Assembly: GCA_029204225.1 (NCBI GenBank) | Contig: CM055095.1 | Coordinates: 38,090,597-38,154,596 of the forward strand | Length of the DNA stretch: 64,000 nucleotides | Direction of reading: 5' to 3' | Source: Diphasiastrum complanatum | Lineage: Eukaryota; Streptophyta; Lycopodiopsida; Lycopodiales; Lycopodiaceae | Shown here: positions 11,494 through 22,256 of the stretch, one piece after another | How positions within the stretch are numbered: position 1 is the stretch's first letter | Layout of the letters: each line of letters opens with the position of its first letter | Notes under the pieces: generated by a model | Told to the model about the DNA's origin: nothing | Databases searched by the model: none | The model's input: only the letters and a program-made list of their open reading frames with translations | Made by a program: the position numbers and the translations under genes

Positions 11494-11763
11494 AGCAAAG
11501 ATAGCATCAACCTCGTGCTCAGCCTCGTTATAGACATATAGCTTGACAGCAGAGATCTAGAGATGTGGACACCACCATCCTATCCATCAAATCCTCTTTC
11601 AAGACGGTTGACGGATACTAACAAATAGAGATATATCTAGTTATTGTACTTCAGCTTGCGCTATAGGAGAGCTCAGTTTTGTTGTTGATCTATTTAATTT
11701 ATGGTAAATTAGTATCTTCTTTTATTGTTATTTACAGAGACATTTATTACACTCATATGGTTA

Positions 11764-11813
<50 letters not shown>
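11494..11813 (+). repeat. LINE 3' end followed by (CT)n tract
   Basis: Continuation of the LINE copy split by the hAT-like element. The family's 3' UTR block is recognisable near 11,738-11,760 (ACAGAGACATTTATTACACTC), followed at once by a (CT) run at 11,767-11,813. LINE sequence starts again right after the tract. Confidence 0.65.
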
Positions 11814-11816
<3 letters not shown>

Positions 11817-12930
11817 TTATCCAGCATATCATGTTCTCCATAGATGAGCAGAGATACACTCAGGCAGCACTTACCTCATCTCAACATCTTCATAGTCAGG
11901 GTTATCGACTATCGTGGTTTTCCCAGGCCTCTCAGCTACTTGATATACTTGGCATTTCTATCACTGATCTTCCATAGGGCACCTTTCTACGAGGTGCAAG
12001 AAGGGAGACGTCTTGTAGATCTTCTTTTCAACTCTTCCACGGGTCCTTTTTGGCACGAGTTCAACCCCCGTGCTCCAACTCCTCTCCTAAAGGATCTACA
12101 CACTTGGACTACCTATGTACTACACTATACATTGTACCCACTGACACACCCATCTCCATCTCACCTCGCCCATCTGAGTTCACCTTCTTCACCTCTAACA
12201 TGGTCCTAGCAATCAATAAGAGAATGAAGACCCGTCATACAGAGACATCGTAGACCTTGAATTTTGAGCTATTGATCCATGCCACTGACATGCTGTCATC
12301 TACTCTATCCACTCTACTTAACCATGCCATTCTCTTGTTTCCCCTCATCCTGGTGCACTAACATCCTAACATCCTTCATCCCATCCACAAGAATAGTGAC
12401 CCTCTGAATCCAGGTGACTATCATACTTTTGTCATCGAGCATATTATAGCAAAGTTGTATGGCACAATTCTCTGGTCGGCAATGAGTTTTGCGGGTGAGA
12501 CCAGGAGATTGCATGCATTGGGTCAAGCAACTCTTTAGGCTCACTACTCCACTACAAACCATGTCTTCACCCTTTGGGCTCTTACTGAGGAGGCTAGAAA
12601 CATGAGAGAACGAGTTTATTGTTGTTTTGTTGACTTCAGGAAAGCATTTGACTTTGTCCCTCGTTCCCTTCTGATCCAAAGGCCACATGATTTGGGTTTT
12701 TCCATTGACACAATTCTAGCACTGAAATTTTCAACAACATTGGTGTGAAGAAAGGTTCTCTTCTTCACCCTGCACTATTTAGTATTTCTATTGACAAACT
12801 CAAAGATGGCCTTTCGAATGCGGTGGAGGGGCTAAACTCCTTCGTTATGCAGATGATGCCGTTTTATTTTCAAACACTTTACGAAGCCTAGAACAACAGC
12901 TTAATGCCCTTAGTCACAATAGAGAAATTT
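11814..12930 (+). pseudogene. LINE ORF2 remnant (copy F), rearranged
   Basis: A scrambled copy. A C-terminal ORF2 block (RYTQ..SQGYRLSW, near 11,850-11,920) is followed by sequence matching the upstream part of ORF2 (..FWHEF near 12,048), then the RT N-terminal region (near 12,330-12,420), motif A (VDFRKAFDFVP, near 12,625-12,660), a motif B remnant (GVKKGS.LHPALFS, near 12,750) and motif C (RYADDAV, near 12,842). Order and stops show at least two fragments joined. LINE similarity ends near 12,930. Confidence 0.72.
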
Positions 12931-13986
12931 AGTCATGCATCAGTTCTTTGGTTTCTTCGTCATGGCAAGGTTTGCAAACTTGCATAGATGCACTAGAAAG
13001 CCTCTTTGACATGAGACTATTGTTTAACATAGAGGAAAGTCTTCAAAACTTCCATGGAGTTCATGAATTGTCAACTCTTCTTTTCAAGGAACGATATCTT
13101 AAAAGTCGTATCGATATATGCTAGCCTTAAAACGAACAGTTATGAAAGACCAAGGAAAAGACATGTCGCCTAAGTTGCACCAAATGTGTGATAGTTCCAA
13201 GCACGATCATTATGGTACATGATCACAATTGCCAAAGCTAACATGAGTTCACATAGCAACACTTATCTTATCATGCTACATGCAACAAGATTTTGAGTAG
13301 CTAGCAAAACTTGAGAGAGATTTGTTCAAGATGAATATATTATAGTTGAAACAACTATCGCAAGTTGAGGTCAAACCATACTAACATTGCATAAGTGAGC
13401 AACTCTTTTTGGACAAGCAAGAACTTCTAAATGGATGGAGTCCTATCAAAGGCAGCTTCTTGGGTTAAGGTGGCATACTTGAACTCACTTCATTTAAACA
13501 ACTTACGGTACTTTTGCACCAACTAAAACCATCCAACAGAGTGCTTATGAAATAGAAATCGATTAAAACTTGATCATTTGTTGCAAAAGACAATAAACTA
13601 TTTTTCAAAACATACATTCACACATAATGCGAATGCCTTGATGTGAGAAATGATAAAAAAAATGAACGAGAAATGCACCTTTATGACAAGAAATCAATCT
13701 TATGTTGTGAACTCACAAGCTGCAAAAAGATGAGCTGAAATAGAACCATTCTTTAGCTCATGTAAATATTAAAATACAAGAGACCAAATTTTATATGTTG
13801 CACCTACACTAGATGCTTTATGATAATAAAAGAAAGGGGAGAAATGATGAACTTATTTGAATCAAGTACCGGGATGTCCAAATTTGCAAGCAAAGCCTCT
13901 GCCTCTTTTGCCTCAACTTTTGCAAGTTCCTCGATTGGACCATCTAGACCATCAATAGCTCCGTCATTTTCTACAACCAAAATAGC

Positions 13987-13992
<6 letters not shown>
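12931..13992. other. Non-coding stretch, nothing recognised
   Basis: About 1 kb of AT-rich DNA without a plausible gene. A short Ala/Ser-rich open frame ahead of the CT tract (13,820-13,990) has no recognisable domain and owes its extension to the microsatellite. Confidence 0.4.
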
Positions 13993-14084
<92 letters not shown>

Positions 14085-14125
14085 ATTCTATTCTATTCTA
14101 TTAATATATTCTATTCTATTCTCCC
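13993..14125 (+). repeat. (CT)n microsatellite followed by (TTCTA)n
   Basis: About 44 CT units (13,993-14,081), then several TTCTA pentamers to about 14,125 and a short pyrimidine run. A LINE-type 3' block (GGAGACATTTAAAGGCCCCC) follows near 14,141, and a LINE ORF2 tail begins further on. Confidence 0.95.
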
Positions 14126-14289
14126 TCTCTCATGTTGTTCGGAGACATTTAAAGGCCCCCCAGGGTGTTGGGGGGGGAGGGGGAGGTGGTAGCCAGGGTG
14201 GGGAGAAAGGCAAAGGCAAAAGCATGGGCAGGAGCTCACCAACATCGACATCACCCTCATTGTCAGATGAGGAAGAGTTATCTCATTGT

Positions 14290-15071
14290 GGCACAGACCC
14301 TAGTAACTTGGACTACTTGTCAAAGGATGAGTCATAGATTTTCTAATTTTATATGGTTATTACATTATTGTACGAGACCATATTTGGTGCCTTGTGGCCC
14401 AACATTATATCATGGCACTCTCAGGCAGCCCAACTTCTAGACATGTTCAACTCTATCTGAGTCTTCCCAATAGGTACTCATGAGTATATTAGGCGATCTA
14501 TTTATTGTGCCTATATTTAGCATACTTGTTAGGGGCAACTGGACATTAAGCTCGACTTCTATTGGACACATTTCTTGGAGCTGGATACATCAAGTTTCCT
14601 AGTCTTGCCACAATATCTTGATTATGGACTATTACATTATATGGGGTTTATCTAGGGGCAGATTCATATTTCTTTGTACTAGCTTGCTTGAGAAAGGTCG
14701 CTTCCTTGGTATCCACGTGAGGATATATGTCATAAGTGTTTTTTGGGGGAGATCGAGTTTGAAGAGCACTTAATGTTTAGATGTCTTGTTTACTATGATA
14801 TTTGTGGGAGATATTACAGCCTTTTCAGAGACTCACTCCTTACGCTCTCTCATCACCTATGAGGATCCAAAAATGTTGCCCTTATGCTACACGAGATGTT
14901 CTTACTACAGAGAGATTTGTACCAGTCTAACCATCGAGACACACAGCCTTAGATTACGAACTTCTTCTCTAGGAGAAGACCACGAGTAAATCCAGAGTCA
15001 AGTGATGAGCATGCAAATACTCTTACATATGACCATCATAGAGATCATAGACAGTGTACAACATACCATCC
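14290..15071 (+). pseudogene. LINE ORF2 C-terminal fragment (copy G)
   Basis: Decayed C-terminal ORF2 sequence. The block corresponding to GTHQYIRR in copy B is seen near 14,470 (GTHEYIRR). The finger region is near 14,730-14,790 (CHKCFLGEIEFEEH, then MFRC), and the tail FFSRRRPRVNPES is near 14,960-15,000. Gypsy element A starts directly after it, inside the acidic tail/3' region, so this LINE was the insertion target. Confidence 0.75.
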
Positions 15072-16735
15072 CTATAAGGGAAAGCTCCTCAAGATCCTGC
15101 TTACAAGACAAACACACTATGGAAAAACCACTCAACCAAGTAGAAGCAACCAATCAACTCTCGAAGCTTCACCCCCAAGCCAAGGAATAAGAAGCATGAA
15201 AGTAGAGTGAGAGCCTGGCAATGAATCAACCAAAAGGTGAGGTAATAGGGCGAATAAATCTCAGAATTAGCCGAAAATGTGTATTCAATCATGAGTTATG
15301 AAATCTTGAATATGTGCAAGTGAATATAAGCACTTAGCCAGTAACTTGTTGCTCATCCTTTTCTTGGAGATCTATTCCATGTAAATCTTGCAGGAAAGAA
15401 CTCTCCTGATTGCAAAGTGAGAGAATTTGCAACGCCCTCGTCCACGTCAACATTCCCTATGGGTTGACAGTGTACACTATGTATACTCGTCACAGAAGCC
15501 ATATACTTCCAAGTACAACGGCTTACCTAATTAAGTGACAATCATTTATTGTAGTTAATACATGGATGAAATCTATAAATAAATCATCCAAGCACAGATT
15601 GTTGGTTGCTCCGTCTTCATGAGACGTATTATTTGAGCCTCCCAATTTTGGTTGTAATTGCTATTTTGTATTGTGCCTTATATAGAGCCTAGAACCACCT
15701 GTGCACATAGTCATGCAAGGTCCTAACTCCCCTATACATAGATTCATCTAGAATAGAGTCTCTATGCATGGATCCTCTATTCATAGAATTGCTATTGATA
15801 ACTCTACACACGCATACACTATCTGTTAGAGCCTTTACTCCCTATCCCGGTTATTTACAATTTTCAAAGACACATGTACGTTTTGTGAATATTGTAATTA
15901 CTGAAATGGCTAAGTCACCGGCCTGTGGTGACTTTTGTAAGTAAATTGTAAATAAACTGTAATTAGTTGGCATTGGACCTCAGAGAGTCGTGCTTAGCTT
16001 TGGCATGGGGTATTGGGTCATTTATTAGGAGTGGCTGGACTGACCTCCTAAATTGTAAATAAACTGTAATTAGTTGGCATTGGACCTCAGAGAGTCGTGC
16101 TTAGCTTTGGCATGGGGTACTGGGTCATTTATTAGGAAAGTTGACTAGTCAACGGGACACGTCATATGCTCACTGGGACACTTGGTCCAGTGAATGAGTG
16201 ACACATGTCAGGGTTGACCGGTCAAACATAACAGATGTCACATGCTCACTGGGACACTTGGTCCAATGTATGAGTGACACATGCCAGCCTACTCACTTGC
16301 CTATGTGTCAGGGTACTGCCAAGTGGCAAGTGTCGACTGTGCATGGAATTGGCCATGTGTCGACGTTAGCAAAGGTCAGGGTTAAGGGGTGCTTGAGGAT
16401 CATAAGTGAGCCTAGAGAGAGGCATTCTTGATCATAATCTATGCAGCAAAGGTTGGCAGAAGACAAGGCAGCCAGCTCCACCATGTTTCGTGTGCTTTGA
16501 TGTTTGTATATGCAGGGAAATCAACAGGGATCGACATTGCTGATTCTTGCGCACGGGATAAGCTAGGTTTTAAGTGAAGTTTCAGATGTGGAGTCTGACA
16601 CTATCCCAAACCTTGTACTAACTCCATTTAGCGTGTTCTGGGCCTCACAAGAATATAAGTTACTTTCGGGTCACGTCCAGTATGACGTGGCATAACAAAC
16701 AGCTTGTTTCACTGGAGTACCGGACTGTAACCTGT
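15072..16735 (-). repeat. 3' LTR of gypsy A, interrupted twice
   Basis: Three blocks match the right-hand LTR: 15,072-15,255, 15,676-15,823 and 16,601-16,735. The first gap (about 420 bp, 15,256-15,675) is absent from the right LTR and has no clear ends. The second is the 777-bp solo-LTR-like insertion. The part nearest the interior, present at 25,863-25,907 in the other LTR, is missing here. Confidence 0.75.
15824..16600. mobile_element. Solo-LTR-like insertion (777 bp) with 5-bp target duplication
   Basis: Starts TGTTAGAGCC and ends GAGTCTGACA, with CTATC directly before (15,819-15,823) and after (16,601-16,605). The sequence outside the duplication rejoins the gypsy LTR seamlessly (CACTATCCCAAACC). 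TG...CA ends plus a 5-bp duplication identify an LTR left by recombination between two LTRs of an element. It has two internal direct repeats: an about 88-bp block (near 15,945 and 16,050) and an about 46-bp block containing CTCACTGGGACACTTGGTCC. No coding sequence. Confidence 0.88.
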
Positions 16736-16744
16736 AGCAAATGT

Positions 16745-17140
16745 TTTCTACTATTATATGCAAACTCAACAGTGGGAGGTAATCTTCCCAATGAGATAGC
16801 CTATGAGAAACATATGTTCTCAAAATATCTTCCATAGTTTGATTAGTCCTTTCTGTCTGGCCATCTTATTCAAGATGATCAGAAGAACTTAAACTCAGAG
16901 AAATTTCCAGTTTATGGAATATTGCTGACCAAAAGACACTTGTGAACTTAGGATCTCTATCACTAACAATGTCACTTGGCAGACCATACAATTGAAATAA
17001 TCTTTCAACAAAGATCTAGGCTAAATCAGAAGCCTCTATAGTTGACTTAACTGGTATGAAAGCAACTAACTTAGTTAACCGATCCACTACAACCCAAATA
17101 GAATCATTTTGTCGTTGGGTCTTAGGAAGTCCAACTACAA
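16745..17140 (-). pseudogene. Gypsy A integrase fragment
   Basis: The minus strand reads DFVVGLPKTQRQND, then VVVDRLTKLVAFIPV and, further on, VSDRDPKFTSVFWS and [13 protein letters not shown]. These carry the two catalytic Asp and the Glu of the DDE core. The zinc-binding N-terminus and the C-terminal domain are absent: the upstream side is fused to an RT fragment and the downstream side runs into the LTR. Stops and frameshifts (for example near 16,880) make it inactive. Confidence 0.75.
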
Positions 17141-17584
17141 AATCCATGATCTATCTTGGTGAAATACAGAGCTCCACCCAAGCGGGTCATCCATCCTGGG
17201 TAACGGATATTTATTCTTGCCAGTCACTTTATTTAAGCCCTTGTCATCTTTCTTCGCTTTTAGAAGAACAAGAGCGCCCCATGGTGATTTACTAGGTTGT
17301 ATATGTCCCATCCTCAGATAATTTTCTATTTGATTTGAAATCTTTGTCTCCTCTTTCTGAGAAAACCTGTAAGGTTGTCTAGAGACAGATTGACTTCCTG
17401 GAATTAACTCAATCTTGTGGTCTACTAACCTAGATGGTGGTAAACCATGAGGTAATTCAGATGGAAAAACATCCCTAAATTCATTTATGATTTGTTCTTT
17501 CATTGCTTGTTCATGATCTAAATTTATTGAGTAAAGAATTGCTAAGAATTCAAAACCATTTAGATATATTTCAGGAACATCCAC
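17141..17584 (-). pseudogene. Gypsy A reverse transcriptase N-terminal fragment
   Basis: Contains the conserved entry to gypsy RT: EFRDVFPSELPHGLPP, the HKIELIPGS block, QPYRFSQKE, the MGHIQPSKSPWGA block, and KYPLPRMDD. The open frame breaks where YFTKID (motif A approach) should lead into the catalytic core, and integrase sequence follows. The catalytic YxDD region, RNase H and the start of integrase are therefore deleted in one event. The sequence before 17,560 (minus strand to 17,778) is the protease-RT linker. Confidence 0.82.
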
Positions 17585-17882
17585 AATTGGAATAGCAAAT
17601 ATAGAAATAACTTCATACTACGAATAGCCAATGCTTCCATTTCATTAACTATAGAAATTTTATCCAACGGATGTATAAAATTACTGCCAAATAATGTAAC
17701 TACCTTATCAGCCTCCTTGAAAGTGAGAACATGCTTCTCAAAATCAATTATCAAAGAAGGCGATTTACTAAATAACATTCATATCCCAAAATTAAATCAG
17801 TACGGCCTAGGTCTAAAACATGAAAAATTAACTAATTCTCTATTCTCTGTATCATCATTGGGAGATTCGGGACTTTTATGTT

Positions 17883-18445
17883 CTAAGTCTCCAACTCTAC
17901 TCCTGAAGCTAGATAAGCTTTATATCTATGATTGTTGGCTTCAGTTTCCAAGCTGAGTTTCTGCACAAGACGAGAATTAATAAAATTATGAGTTGAACCA
18001 TTGTCCAATAGAATACTCACTTCTTGATCTTTAACTGTGCCAGTTAAACAGAAAAGTTCATTGGGAAAGAAAGAAGTAATATTGAAAGAACATTCACACT
18101 CATAATATGTCAGGTTAATTTCCAAAGTCTTACCATTACCCCATGGGATCTCAATCATATGAGTCGACATTTTCCTCCTTTCTGGACAAAACTTCATCAT
18201 GTGTCTAGGCTTTTTATAGACGAAACATAAGTTATTTTTTTTAGCCTTTTCTTGGGACATATATTTCTTGAATCTCTTTCTCTTCGGTTTCCTGGGTTTC
18301 GATGCTGCTTGATCCAATTTCTCAAGAAATTTAACTTGGTCTGGACCATGCTTTCGAAATTCAAAACGCATCCTCGAGGCTTTGAAGCACATTTCGCATG
18401 CATTCGTTTTGATAGTTGGCTGGCAAACCTAGGACAAACTGCCAT
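17883..18445 (-). pseudogene. Gypsy A nucleocapsid and aspartic protease region
   Basis: A basic stretch (RKPKRKRFKKY) precedes a degenerate zinc knuckle LCFVYKKPRHMMKFCPER, in which the second Cys is Tyr and the usual Gly is Arg. The retropepsin-like segment follows: VSILLDNGSTHNFINS, with the active-site triad as DNG rather than the usual DSG/DTG. The knuckle changes and upstream stops indicate loss of function. Confidence 0.75.
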
Positions 18446-18924
18446 AGAGCCAACTTTGCATCAAATGATGGCACCCTATTCCAAAGGTCCATGAATTCCT
18501 GGATATAAGAGTCCAACCCATTTTGCAGTTCACAAATTTCAGGTGGTAGTCAACGTCATCCGCCTATCACGAAAGCTTTTTTAAAGACTTCCGCAAAAGT
18601 ATCCCAAATAGTTGGCTTCACCGGTAAATCTCGCCACCACGATGACGCTTTGTCGTGTAAGAAAAGCACAACACTTTCAATTTTCTTCTCATCTGGAACT
18701 CCGTGCAGGCTGAAGTAACTGCTCCACTTAACGAGCTAGTCTTCGACGACTTCAGGTTTCTTCTCCTTCTCTCCCGAATAAATCTCCGGTTGAAAATCGA
18801 GACTGGGCAAAGATAACAATTTGACCTAGTTCAGCAGAATCTCCATTTGTTGATCTCTCAACTGATTCCGATTATTCATATCATTGAGCGCCGTACTCAA
18901 CTGCAGGCAAATCATCATATAGGA
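18446..18924 (-). pseudogene. Gypsy A gag, main part, cut by the copia element
   Basis: The minus strand gives the retrotransposon gag domain: WSSYFSLHGVPDEKKIESV, FLHDKASSWWRDLPVKPT and, lower down, LDSYIQEFMDLWNRVPSFDA. It is nearly the same as the gag starting at 37,627 in copy B. In-frame stops are present. The first 17 codons lie on the other side of the copia insertion (24,063-24,112). Confidence 0.8.
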
Positions 18925-19344
18925 TGTTAGAATAATAAATGTAAATGATGTAGAAGCCATAGGTTACTATGACCCAAAAGGTCGAGATCTGTGTAACCAT
19001 GGTCATTTATATTTTAGGCCCAAGTTAGTATGAAACTAACTTGTAGGGACTCGCGGGTCCACTAGGGGCCTATACATGTGAATTAAGTACCTAACTTGTT
19101 ATTTGGAGTACTTAATTATTTTATGTAACTTATGGTAGCTAGATAGCCAACAGTCATGAAGGTAGATAGCCATCTTGGACTACTTATATGTAGCCATTCA
19201 TTTGTATGAGACACACTTTTGTTAAGCAATCTACTGTTCATATTGGCTGTCCACAAGTTTCTACAAGAGGGTCATCTTACCATCTCTCTCTTCTCTTTGA
19301 GAAAACTTTGTGTTAATGAATAGTCTTGATTCTGGATTCCTACA
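18925..19344 (+). repeat. 5' LTR of the copia element
   Basis: TG...CA ends, 420 bp. Compared with the 3' LTR it lacks an about 22-bp block (ending near the AGCCAACAGTCATG motif) and has an extra about 30-bp block (GAGACACACTTTTGTTAAGC and following bases) before CATATTGGCT. Confidence 0.95.
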
Positions 19345-19357
19345 TGGTATCAGAGCC
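19345..19357 (+). other. Primer-binding site (initiator tRNA-Met)
   Basis: TGGTATCAGAGCC starts at the base after the LTR's terminal CA. It is complementary to the 3' end of plant initiator tRNA-Met, the usual primer of copia elements. Confidence 0.93.
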
Positions 19358-19976
19358 ATTTTTCAGAATTGATTGCTTGCTGGAGGGCACCCAATAGGCA
19401 GGGACATTTCTCCTCTTTTGGTTCATAAAAATCAAAATTTTCCTTATTTTTGTGGAGAGAGCTGTTCGGCTCCTTGGTTTTTGTGCATGAAATTGCAAGG
19501 AAAAGCTTGGAACCTCCACTCATTTGGGAGCCAGCAGTAGGGCGCCCATGCTCAACTAGTTTTCATGTGATTGAAATCAGATTACATGCTTCAAATTTCA
19601 GATTTTCTTCTTGGAGGAGGGCGCCCATCTACCTTGAAGACAAATGTGTTTTTGACACATTTTTAGTGGCTGAAATTTTTCTGTTTTTGAGCCTGGAAGA
19701 AGGTCCTACCATCTGCTCCATTAGCACATTGAGTGCACACCATTTTACTACAAAAGTTCTGGTTGTGGCTTTGGCTTCATTGGAAGCCTGCATATTAGTT
19801 AGTATTCTGTTATTTCAGCAGAATACAGCCACCTATATCTTTTTGTGAATGAAATATTGCATGTGGTGTATTGCAATCTATAGTGCTCATTAATTCAACT
19901 TTGATCTTGTTGATTTTTTAGTAGATTTTGGCCTGGAATCTGTTTTTCCCATCTACTATTAGCTGAATTTTCAGAA

Positions 19977-20760
19977 ATGGCTAAAGAATCTGAATCTATA
20001 GGTTCTTTGTTCAATGAAGATAGGTTGGATGGAACTAATTTCTCCTTGTGGTGCTACATGATTCACCATCAAGAGCTACTTCTTTAACATATGTGGAGGT
20101 GTCTTCCGAATAACAAAGAAGTGGGATCGACGTGACAAGCACATTCGGTCATAGCGCTATTCGTGAAGAGATCACTCCTACCTCACATTCGATCATGCAA
20201 GACTTCCAAGAGTGCTTGGGAAGTACTTGCCAAGATGTTCCAAGTGAAAAATACGGCGAAAGTGCTATTTCTACGTACTCAACTCTCAACACTGAAGATG
20301 CAAGAGGGTGATACGCTTTCAAATCACTTACTGAAGATCAAGGATCTTCGTGAAGAGCTTCTTAGCATTGACGAAATTGTTGAGAACTCTCAATTTCTTT
20401 GAATTACTCTTAATTCACTTCCTCATTCCTATCTTCCATTTGTGTCTACTTTAAGCATATCTCTTAGGGGACAACAAATCTCCTTTGAAGAGCTTGTTGG
20501 CTTACTTCTCCAAGAAGAGCAAACAAGGATTAATTTTGGTGAACAAGAAGATCAAGCCTTCTTCACCAAAAGCAAAGGCAAGGGCAAGTGGAAAGGTAAG
20601 CCTTCTTCTTCCAAGGATCAAAAATCCAAGGAAGGCCAAGATCAAGGATCCAAAAAGAAGGGTAAGTGCCATTATTGTAAAAAGTTTGGGCACCACATAA
20701 AGGAATGTAGGAAGAAGCTTACTAAGGAGGGTATTGATACAAATACAGCCATGATTTCAT
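19977..20760 (+). pseudogene. Copia gag (capsid and nucleocapsid), three in-frame stops
   Basis: The start MAKESESIGSLF...LDGTNFSLW (ATG at 19,977) is the typical copia gag N-terminus. The same frame continues through the UBN2-type capsid region (SAWEVLAKMFQ, then LSTLKMQEGDTLSNHLLKI) and into the CCHC knuckle CHYCKKFGHHIKEC (about 20,667-20,708). Stops interrupt it at 20,085 (TAA), 20,133 (TGA) and 20,400 (TGA), with no frameshift between them, so point mutation rather than rearrangement disabled it. A Lys/Ser-rich linker precedes the knuckle. Confidence 0.88.
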
Positions 20761-22256
20761 TAGAACATCAAAAGGAGGATGATTATTTCACTGGTGATTT
20801 TGCTTTTGTCACTAACAATCTCATTTCTAGTAAAAATGAGATTTCTACCACTTCTCGACTTGCTGGTTTTTCAGCAGAAAACAGCACTACTTCAGCTTTG
20901 CAGGTTGCTGTTTTTTCTTCCATTGATTGGGTGATTGATAGCGGAGCTACACGCCATATGACTCACCATAGAGACGTCTTCACAAAGCTTATGAAAATCA
21001 AAGATGAAAGCAAGGTTCAAGGTGTTAATAACACCTCCTATCCAATTGAAGGCATTGGATCTATACCACTCATTCTTCCCAATGGAGAAGAAAAGTACAT
21101 TCGAAATGTACTTTATGTTCCTAAGATTAAGAAAAATCTCATTTCGGTCTCTACAATCATGAATCAAGGATTGATTGTAGAATTTAAAGAAGACAAATGT
21201 CTTACAAAAGACCCAAAGAGATCACTTTTAATTGTTGCTTCGGGAACATTCCGAGGAGGTTTGTTTTTGTTGGATATTTATGAACCTAAAGCTTTGACAT
21301 CCTTTGGTCTTGTTGCTACTAATTCACATGCATTGGAGTTGGCTAAGGTATGGCATGCGAGGTACGGGCACCTCAATTTTGGAAGTTTGAATCTGTTGAA
21401 GAAATTCAACATGGTGAAAGCCATTCCAAATATGGAGCATCCCGAAGGACATGTATGCGAAGGATGCATACTTGCTATGATAGAAAATCAATTTGGGCAT
21501 ACTTTGAAGATACTACGTACCGACCGAGGAGGGGAATACATTAAAAGTACGTTCGGCACGTTTCTTCAAAGCAAAGGCATTCTACATCAAATGACTACAC
21601 CTTATACACCGCAACAAATTGGTGTTGCCGAGAGGAAAAATCGCACAATCATGGAGATGGCTCGTTGCATGCTTAAGGCAAAGGGCGTTCCCAACAAGTT
21701 TTGGGCTGAAGCGGTTATTACGGCGGCATACATTAGTAATCGGTGTCCGACTAAAGCCTTGAAGATTTTGACTCCTTACGAAGTTTGGTATGATTTGGTA
21801 TCACCATCTAATGTTGAAGAGGAGGGACTGCCATCATCCTCTAATGGACAGCCAACTGGCTCTTTAAGCGAACAGCCCATAATTCATCAAGAGGAGCAGA
21901 TTTATGAAGAGGAACAGCCTGTTGAAAACTTTGGACAGCATAGTCCAATTTCAGAGCACTTTGGACAACAAAGTGTTGACAATTCAGATCACTTTGGACA
22001 GCAAAGCGTTGATCAAAGTAAGGCTGTTGGACAGCCTAAACCAGTCCCTAAATGGCTGTTGCAGACTTTGCAGGACAGCAAAGTGAACCGCTTCTATGAA
22101 GGGAAGACTTGTGCCTCATCTAAATCAGTAGAATTTGCTGATTTTTTTGATTTTGCTCTTACATCTATTGAGGATAGTGCAATAGAACCTGTTTTTTATG
22201 AGCAGGCCAGAGGAGTAAAATGTTGGGAGGACACGATGAAAGAGGAGTATGACTGA
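20761..22256 (+). pseudogene. Copia protease and internally deleted integrase
   Basis: Continues the gag frame. The protease has DWVIDSGATRHMTHH with an intact DSG. The GAG-pre-integrase block follows (HARYGHLNFGSL...CEGCILA). Then about 55 residues expected in copia integrase, including the first catalytic Asp, are missing in frame, and sequence resumes at ENQFGHTLKILRTDRGGEY (second Asp) and GVAERKNRTIMEMA (Glu). A second loss removes the block after TPYEVWYDLV, which is joined to a linker with repeated HFGQQSVD motifs. The frame ends at 22,254-22,256 just before RT. Integration competence is therefore lost. Confidence 0.88.
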
